Assembly: GCA_025450955.1 (NCBI GenBank)
Contig: JANWLJ010000066.1
Coordinates: forward strand, 1 to 5,325
Source: Polyangium sp. (in: bacteria)
Lineage (GTDB): Bacteria; Myxococcota_A; Polyangia; Palsa-1104
Length of the DNA: 5,325 nt
Reading direction: 5' to 3'
Program-made: the position numbers and the translations under genes
In this document: positions 1 to 3,599 of the stretch, in pieces
How the letters are laid out: each line of letters begins with the position of its first letter
Position numbering within the stretch: the first letter of the stretch is position 1
Notes under the pieces: model-generated
What the model saw: the letters and a program-made list of their open reading frames with translations, nothing else
What the model was told of the DNA's origin: nothing
Database searches by the model: none

Positions 1-802
1 AAAACCGCCCTCCGGCGGCCAGCCCGCCGCCCGTCGGCGAAAAGTAGGGCGCGAGCGCAAGCGTCCGTCGCTCCGGCCGGAGCCCGCGATAAAGGAAATA
101 GGCTGAGACTCCGATCGCGGCGACGCCGACCGCGTACAGGCAGTCGGCGGCGAGCGCCTGGCTCTGGGCGTCCGAGCGCAGCGCGCGCTTGCGGTTCTCG
201 TCGAGGCTCGCGGAGAATTGATCGTGCAGCGAGAGCGCGCTCACCGACAGCCCGATCGCGACGCCGAGCGCGGCCACTCCGCCTGCGCCGAGCCCGATGG
301 CGAGCCCGCGATCGCGACGGCGCGGATCGGGGCGCGGCTGCGGACGGTGCGCAGGCGGCGGCGGAATCGGCGCGACCACGACGGGCGCCGGCTTGGGCGC
401 AGGCGGCCGCTCGGGCGGAGCGGGGCGCGGCGTCGGGCGCGGATGGCTGAGCGCGACCGGATGCGGCACCTCGCGCAGGTGCGCGGCGCGCGCCTCGGCC
501 CTCACCTTGAGCGCCGGGTCGGCGTCGTCGGCCATCGCGTAGCGGGTGTAGAAGTCGGCCGCCTTCTCCTTCTGACCGAGCTTGTCGTACGCCTTGCCGA
601 GGTTATAGAGGAGGGCGGTCACCGGCTCGAGCTGGTAGGCGCGCTCGAGCAGGTCCGCGGCGCGGTGATAGTCGGCGGCGTGATAGGCGGCCGCCGCTTC
701 ACTCGCCAGCCGCTCGACGGGATTGCGCCGCTCGCCGCGCGCCACCCCGGCGCAAAGCACGATCACCCCAACCAACGTCGCCACCACCCTCGCGGTCTGC
801 AT
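1..802 (-). CDS. Exported TPR protein with Pro-rich linker and C-terminal membrane segments (stop just off left edge)
   Basis: Reading leftward from an ATG at 802, 267 codons are open, ending in GGRF. The one remaining base is T, so a stop codon probably begins there and the protein is essentially complete. Residues 1-23 look like a signal peptide or N-terminal anchor (hydrophobic VVATLVGVIVLCAGVA, then ARGERR). Residues 31-110 form a TPR-like helical repeat (AAAAYHAADYHRAADLLERAYQLEP, then LLYNLGKAYDKLGQKEKAADFY). Residues 112-165 are rich in proline, arginine and alanine. Two hydrophobic segments follow, at about 167-191 and 219-240, before a short tail ending LAAGGRF. This layout is common in myxobacterial proteins of unknown function. 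The family usually suggests an envelope-associated protein using TPRs for protein binding. No enzymatic motif is visible, so no function is assigned. It lies 63 bp downstream of the glycosyltransferase on the same strand and has its own promoter. Confidence 0.85.
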   Translation of the reverse strand, partial: MQTARVVATLVGVIVLCAGVARGERRNPVERLASEAAAAYHAADYHRAADLLERAYQLEPVTALLYNLGKAYDKLGQKEKAADFYTRYAMADDADPALKVRAEARAAHLREVPHPVALSHPRPTPRPAPPERPPAPKPAPVVVAPIPPPPAHRPQPRPDPRRRDRGLAIGLGAGGVAALGVAIGLSVSALSLHDQFSASLDENRKRALRSDAQSQALAADCLYAVGVAAIGVSAYFLYRGLRPERRTLALAPYFSPTGGGLAAGGRF

Positions 803-817
803 TCGTTCCCCGATAGC

Positions 818-847
818 AGCGTAGGACCCCGCGCCCTTTCGTGTCAA
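818..847 (-). promoter_or_regulatory. Sigma-70-type promoter for the exported TPR gene
   Basis: On the minus strand a perfect -35 hexamer TTGACA (842-847) is followed after 18 bp by TACGCT (818-823). The latter matches the most conserved -10 positions (TA at the start, T at the end). Transcription would begin about 7 bp downstream, giving a leader of roughly 10 bases before the ATG at 802. A GGGGAA stretch just before the start may act as a weak ribosome binding site. The promoter fills the 63-bp gap after the glycosyltransferase stop, so this gene can be expressed separately from the upstream pair. Confidence 0.6.
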
Positions 848-865
848 CCGCGCGTCCCGTCGGGG

Positions 866-1570
866 TCAGCGTGGGTCGCGGGCGTGGCGGGCGATGGTGG
901 TGAGGATCTTGTAACCGGCGCCGGCGACGCCGCGCAGCGTGCCGGAGATCTTGGAGCGCCCGCCGCGACGGCGGCGCCAGCTCGCCGGCACCTCGACGAC
1001 GCGCAGGCCGCGCCGGATCGCCTTGACCTGCATCTCGGCAGTCCAGCCCCAGTCGAGGTCGCCCATCTCGAGCCGCTCGAGCGCGTCGAGCCGAATCGCG
1101 CGATAGGGGCCGAGATCGGTGTGGCGCACCCCGTAGAGCGCGAAGATGAGCAGCGTCGCCACCAGATTTCCCGCGCGCGCCTGCGGCGTGAGCGCCCCGC
1201 GCTCGATCCGGGCGCGGTCGAGCACCCGCGAGCCGAGCACCAGATCGGCCTCGCCGCGCTCGATCGGCGCGAGCAGCCTCTCGAGCTCGCCCGGATCATC
1301 GGCGCCGTCTCCGTCGAGAAACACCAAAATCTCCGGCGGCGGCGCGGCGCGGCGGCACTCGGCGATCCCGCGCAGGCAGGCGGCGCCGTAGCCGCGATGC
1401 GGCTCTTCGAGCACCTGGGCGCCGGCCGCGCGCGCCACCTCGCGGGTGCGATCGCGCGAGCCGTTGTCGACCACGATCACCCTTCTCACCCGGGTCGTCG
1501 CCAGCTCGGCGAGCACCCCGGGCAGCGCCTCCTCCTCGTCGAGCGCGGGGATGATCGCGTCGACAATCAA
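866..1570 (-). CDS. Family 2 glycosyltransferase (polyprenyl-phosphate / DPM1-like type)
   Basis: This is a 234-residue GT-A fold glycosyltransferase without membrane segments, so it is probably cytoplasmic or membrane-peripheral. Visible GT2 signatures, in order, are IIPALDEEEALPGVL (6-20), VVDNGSRDRT (33-42, nucleotide-sugar binding), GYGAACLRG (60-68), LDGDGADDP (85-93, containing the DXD metal-binding motif), LVLGSR (110-115), TDLGPYRAIR (151-160), GWTAEMQVKA (175-184) and GRSKISGT (204-211). The family transfers a sugar from a nucleotide donor, often to a polyprenyl phosphate; neither donor nor acceptor can be read here. The start is TTG at 1570. An in-frame TAA sits only 30 bases upstream (1601-1603), there is no ATG or GTG between, and the first GT2 strand begins at residue 2, so no other usual start fits. 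No Shine-Dalgarno is visible, which suggests translational coupling to the upstream TPR gene 37 bp away. Confidence 0.93.
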   Translation of the reverse strand: MIVDAIIPALDEEEALPGVLAELATTRVRRVIVVDNGSRDRTREVARAAGAQVLEEPHRGYGAACLRGIAECRRAAPPPEILVFLDGDGADDPGELERLLAPIERGEADLVLGSRVLDRARIERGALTPQARAGNLVATLLIFALYGVRHTDLGPYRAIRLDALERLEMGDLDWGWTAEMQVKAIRRGLRVVEVPASWRRRRGGRSKISGTLRGVAGAGYKILTTIARHARDPR

Positions 1571-1611
1571 GATCGCGACGGCCGGTCTTTGAAGGTGCCG
1601 TTACCGCTCAT
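1567..1611 (-). other. 14-codon ORF bridging the small TPR gene and the glycosyltransferase
   Basis: An ATG at 1611 overlaps the stop of the upstream TPR gene as ATGA. The frame then reads MSGNGTFKDRPSRS and ends in a TGA (1567-1569) that overlaps the TTG start of the glycosyltransferase as TTGA. Both junctions are typical of translational reinitiation. The ORF may be a coupling device rather than a gene for a functional peptide. No strong ribosome binding site precedes it, and a chance arrangement is possible. Confidence 0.35.
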
Positions 1612-2054
1612 CGATCGCCGACGTCGAGGCGCGCCTTGACGAACTCGCTCTTGAGCTCGCCGCGCAGCCGCCGGGTCCAGTCCTCGGCGTCTTTGAGGTG
1701 CCGCCCCGCGGGCAGGGTGTCGCGATAGCCGGCCAGGCGACGGCAGCCGTCCTCGACCGAGCCGCGCGCCTCTTCGCGCGCCACCGCGAGCAGCGCGCTG
1801 AAGTAGGCGTCGTCGACGAGATCGGTCTCGAGCAGCCCCGCCTCCACGTCGAGCGCGAGCGCGCGGACGAAGTCGGCCGCCGCCTCGGCGTTGCGATCGA
1901 GCTGCACGCAAGCGGTCGCGCGATCGACGTAGTGCTCGGGGTTGTCGTCCTCGAGCGCGATCTGGCGGCTCGCCTCCGCGATCGCCTGCTCGTAGTGGCC
2001 GTCCTGGATCAGCTTCGACGCAAACGAACGGCCGTACTGGCCCGACATGCTCAT
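1608..2054 (-). CDS. Small cytoplasmic TPR-repeat protein
   Basis: A 148-residue protein with no signal peptide or membrane segment. Residues 8-70 resemble two TPR units (FASKLIQDGHYEQAIAEASR, then EHYVDRATACVQLDRNAEAAADFVRAL). The rest (75-148) is helical and charged, with no motif that I recognise. TPRs normally bind other proteins, so an adaptor role is plausible, but no partner can be named. The start at 2054 was chosen because AAGGAG lies 6 bases upstream. The frame also opens further upstream to 2105, but that extension has no comparable binding site. The stop is followed after 37 bases by the glycosyltransferase start, which suggests an operon. The gene is divergent from the YaeQ gene. 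Confidence 0.82.
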   Translation of the reverse strand: MSMSGQYGRSFASKLIQDGHYEQAIAEASRQIALEDDNPEHYVDRATACVQLDRNAEAAADFVRALALDVEAGLLETDLVDDAYFSALLAVAREEARGSVEDGCRRLAGYRDTLPAGRHLKDAEDWTRRLRGELKSEFVKARLDVGDR

Positions 2055-2060
2055 TTCGAT

Positions 2061-2066
2061 CTCCTT
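2061..2066 (-). promoter_or_regulatory. Shine-Dalgarno of the small TPR gene (fixes its start)
   Basis: AAGGAG on the minus strand with a 6-base spacer to the ATG at 2054. It decides the start in favour of 2054 over the longer frame opening at 2105. Confidence 0.8.
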
Positions 2067-2093
2067 CGGCGACGAGCGCCGTATGCTGGCGGC

Positions 2094-2100
2094 AGGAGGA
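2094..2100 (+). promoter_or_regulatory. Shine-Dalgarno of the YaeQ-family gene
   Basis: AGGAGGA lies 7 bases upstream of the ATG at 2108. It is a near-perfect match to the anti-Shine-Dalgarno complement and supports this start. Confidence 0.85.
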
Positions 2101-2107
2101 TACACGA

Positions 2108-2653
2108 ATGGCGCTCGCGCCGACGCGCCGTGAATTTCGCCTCACCTTGAGCCACGTCGATCGCGGGATCGAGCGCGCCGAGACGGTGATCGCGGCGCAG
2201 CACCCGTCGGAGACCAACGAGCATTTGACCCTGCGCCTGCTCGCCTGGTGCCTGTTCGCCGAGGAGGGGCTCACCTTCGGCCCCGGCCTGTCCACGCCCG
2301 ACACCGCCGATCTGTGGACCCACGATCTCACCGGCCGGCTCACCCGGTTCATCGAGTGCGGCGCCGCGCGCGGCGAGGCGCTGCGCAAGGTGGTGCACCA
2401 ACACTCGGGCGCCGAGGTCCACGTGGTGCTCTCCGATCCCCGCCGTCGCGACGAGCTGGTGGCCGAGCTGGCCGGCTGGCGCCGCGCCGAGGAGGTGACG
2501 GTCTGGATGATCGATCGCGAATTGGTCTCCGCGCTCGCCGCCAGGGAGGAGCGCCGGCAGCGCTGGACCGTTACGGTGGTGGGAGATCACTTCTACTTGG
2601 ATGCCGACGGGGTCAGTCTCGACGGCGCGGTCGATCGTCAAAGCCTCGGCTGA
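2108..2653 (+). CDS. yaeQ: YaeQ family protein (PD-(D/E)XK-like fold)
   Basis: The 181-residue protein matches the usual YaeQ length and landmarks: an N-terminal beta segment (REFRLTLSHVDRG), HPSETNEHLTLRLLAW (32-47), GLSTPDTADLWTHDLTG (60-76), FIECG (81-85), ALRKV (91-95), a central strand EVHVVLSD (103-110) and a C-terminal TVWMID...LVSALAAR segment. YaeQ proteins are known to adopt a compact variant of the PD-(D/E)XK nuclease fold. The conserved acidic and lysine positions appear retained here as E35, D68, E83 and K94, which I place by motif rather than by alignment. Nuclease activity has not been generally established for the family. An early proposed link to RfaH-type transcription control was later disputed, so the cellular role is unknown. 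The gene stands alone on its strand, with a strong ribosome binding site, and converges on the zinc-ribbon gene. Confidence 0.9.
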   Translation: MALAPTRREFRLTLSHVDRGIERAETVIAAQHPSETNEHLTLRLLAWCLFAEEGLTFGPGLSTPDTADLWTHDLTGRLTRFIECGAARGEALRKVVHQHSGAEVHVVLSDPRRRDELVAELAGWRRAEEVTVWMIDRELVSALAAREERRQRWTVTVVGDHFYLDADGVSLDGAVDRQSLG

Positions 2654-2657
2654 GGCT
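2642..2657. repeat. Perfect hairpin over the YaeQ stop codon
   Basis: AGCCTC (2642-2647) and GAGGCT (2652-2657) are perfect inverted arms around a 4-base loop, spanning the TGA stop at 2651-2653. There is no T-run after it on the plus strand. On the minus strand it is followed by only three T's. It might contribute to termination or mRNA stability, but it is not a canonical intrinsic terminator. Confidence 0.35.
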
Positions 2658-2731
2658 CGGCAGGCGCAGCACGAGCCGTGGATTAATTGTATGACGAAAT
2701 ATGACGAGATACTTCGAGATCAGATGATGTA
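2654..2731. other. Convergent intergenic gap with AT-rich, 10-bp-phased repeats
   Basis: This is the gap between the convergent stops of the YaeQ and zinc-ribbon genes. Its first third is GC-rich and contains inverted arms GGCTCG (2654-2659) and CGAGCC (2672-2677). From about 2680 it is clearly more AT-rich than the rest of the window. It holds three 10-bp units in tandem: TATGACGAAA (2690), TATGACGAGA (2700) and the more diverged TACTTCGAGA (2710). No open frame or T-run terminator is evident. Confidence 0.6.
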
Positions 2732-3520
2732 TTACGACAAATCGACCGGACGCAGCCCCTCGAGGAAGCGCACCAGCATGCTCGAGCGCAGCACGTTCTC
2801 GATCTTGCCGCGGCCGTGCTCGGGGTGGACGATGATCTCGCCCGCCTTGTAGCGCGCCTTGGGATCGAACGGCCGCGGATCGACCGCTTCCAGCAGCTCC
2901 TTTTGCAGCGCGCGCTTCTCGTCGGCGCGCTTGTCGCGGGCGGCCTCGTCGGTGCGGCGCTGCGCCGGGATTCCGACCGGCGCCGGGGTCTGCGCCCGCG
3001 CGCGGGCGGGCGGCTCGCCCTTGTGCGCGTGACGGCTTGCGCACACCACGCAGATGACCTGCTTGGCCTCGCTGCCGACCATCGCGACGATGCGGTGCTC
3101 GCGCATCTCTTTACACTTGCCGCACCAGGACTCGATCTCGCCGCCGACCGACAGCTTCTCCGACGGCGCCGCGCGCTCCGGAACGATGGGCTTGGGCGGC
3201 ATGCGCTGCTCGAGAAACGGCAGCGAGCCCGCGTCCCGCGACGAAACCGCCTTGGCGCCGGGCATCCGCCGGGTGAGCTGCTCGGCGGCGCGCCGCAGAT
3301 CGACCACCCGGCGGCCGAGCCCGCGCTCGACCATTTCGCGGCTCTTCTCGTCGAGCCCGCCGCGCAGCTCCTGATAGCGCTTGGCCAGCTCTCCGACCAG
3401 CCGGCCGACCGCGAGCTGCCGCGCGTCCTCTCCCGACTCGAGCGCGGCGTCGACCTCGTTGATCGCGGCGCCCACTTCATGACTGAGCTCTTTCAATTGT
3501 TCGCTGGTCAAGTCGTCCAC
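2732..3520 (-). CDS. Zinc-ribbon protein with C-terminal Tudor/CarD-like module
   Basis: A 262-residue protein of probable cytoplasmic location. Residues 1-85 are charged and helical, possibly coiled coil. Residues 90-125 are a flexible, proline-rich stretch. Residues 133-160 hold a zinc ribbon with two CXXC knuckles (C133/C136 in WCGKCK and C157/C160 in CVVC), followed by SRHAHK. Residues 165-215 are a charged linker. Residues 222-260 form a small beta-type module, YKAGEIIVHPEHGRGKIENV then MLVRFLEGLRPV. Its GE-[IV]-VHP-x-HG-x-G pattern resembles the Tudor-like modules of CarD/CdnL RNA polymerase-binding proteins and of UvrD/PcrA C-termini. Similar zinc-ribbon plus Tudor proteins recur in myxobacteria without a known function. 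A nucleic-acid or RNA polymerase-associated role is inference. The start is GTG at 3520, preceded by purine-rich AAGGAAAGGAAG; no in-frame ATG fits better. Confidence 0.85.
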   Translation of the reverse strand: MDDLTSEQLKELSHEVGAAINEVDAALESGEDARQLAVGRLVGELAKRYQELRGGLDEKSREMVERGLGRRVVDLRRAAEQLTRRMPGAKAVSSRDAGSLPFLEQRMPPKPIVPERAAPSEKLSVGGEIESWCGKCKEMREHRIVAMVGSEAKQVICVVCASRHAHKGEPPARARAQTPAPVGIPAQRRTDEAARDKRADEKRALQKELLEAVDPRPFDPKARYKAGEIIVHPEHGRGKIENVLRSSMLVRFLEGLRPVDLS

Positions 3521-3555
3521 GGCTTCCTTTCCTTCATTACTTTTTTCTGGCGCGG

Positions 3556-3561
3556 AGTGTA
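3556..3561 (-). promoter_or_regulatory. Candidate -10 element for the zinc-ribbon gene
   Basis: TACACT on the minus strand, 36 bp upstream of the GTG start, matches four of six consensus positions including the key TA...T. A good -35 is not seen at the expected spacing. The element lies in the 79-bp divergent gap shared with the cytochrome gene. Confidence 0.35.
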
Positions 3562-3584
3562 CTCGATCCCGGCGCGAGCGGCTG

Positions 3585-3593
3585 TGCTAGAAC
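3585..3593 (+). promoter_or_regulatory. Extended -10 promoter placing initiation at the cytochrome start codon
   Basis: TGCTAGAAC is an extended -10 (TGn plus TAGAAC, four of six consensus positions), with no clear -35. The usual 6-8 base distance from the hexamer puts the transcription start at about 3600, which is the first base of the GTG start codon. No Shine-Dalgarno precedes the gene, so a leaderless or near-leaderless mRNA is the simplest reading. Confidence 0.45.
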
Positions 3594-3599
3594 GATCGG

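Larger units (their letters stand above)
2055..2107. promoter_or_regulatory. Divergent intergenic region, weak promoter signals
   Basis: These 53 bp separate the start codons of the small TPR gene (-) and the YaeQ gene (+) and must hold at least part of both control regions. On the plus strand TATGCT (2082-2087) is a possible -10 and would place initiation near the YaeQ ribosome binding site, but no good -35 precedes it. On the minus strand TATCCT lies near 2097-2102, also without a clear -35. The assignment rests mainly on gene orientation. Confidence 0.35.

Noticed and set aside
851..862. CCC-GTC-GGG mini-palindrome after the glycosyltransferase stop as a terminator
   Set aside because: The stem is only three base pairs, there is no T-run, and it lies beside the promoter of the next gene. 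It is not distinguishable from chance.
218..1639. 473-codon open frame on the plus strand
   Set aside because: It is antisense to the exported TPR gene and the glycosyltransferase, whose motifs are clear on the minus strand. Its translation has low-complexity Arg/His composition and no recognisable domain.
2051..2641. 196-codon open frame on the minus strand
   Set aside because: It is antisense to the YaeQ gene, which has a strong ribosome binding site and family motifs on the plus strand.
3508..3537. 9-codon ORF (MKERKPWTT) overlapping the zinc-ribbon start
   Set aside because: An ATG at 3537 opens a short frame that ends just inside the gene. It could be an upstream ORF, but it is too short to support and the ATG falls within the purine-rich leader.
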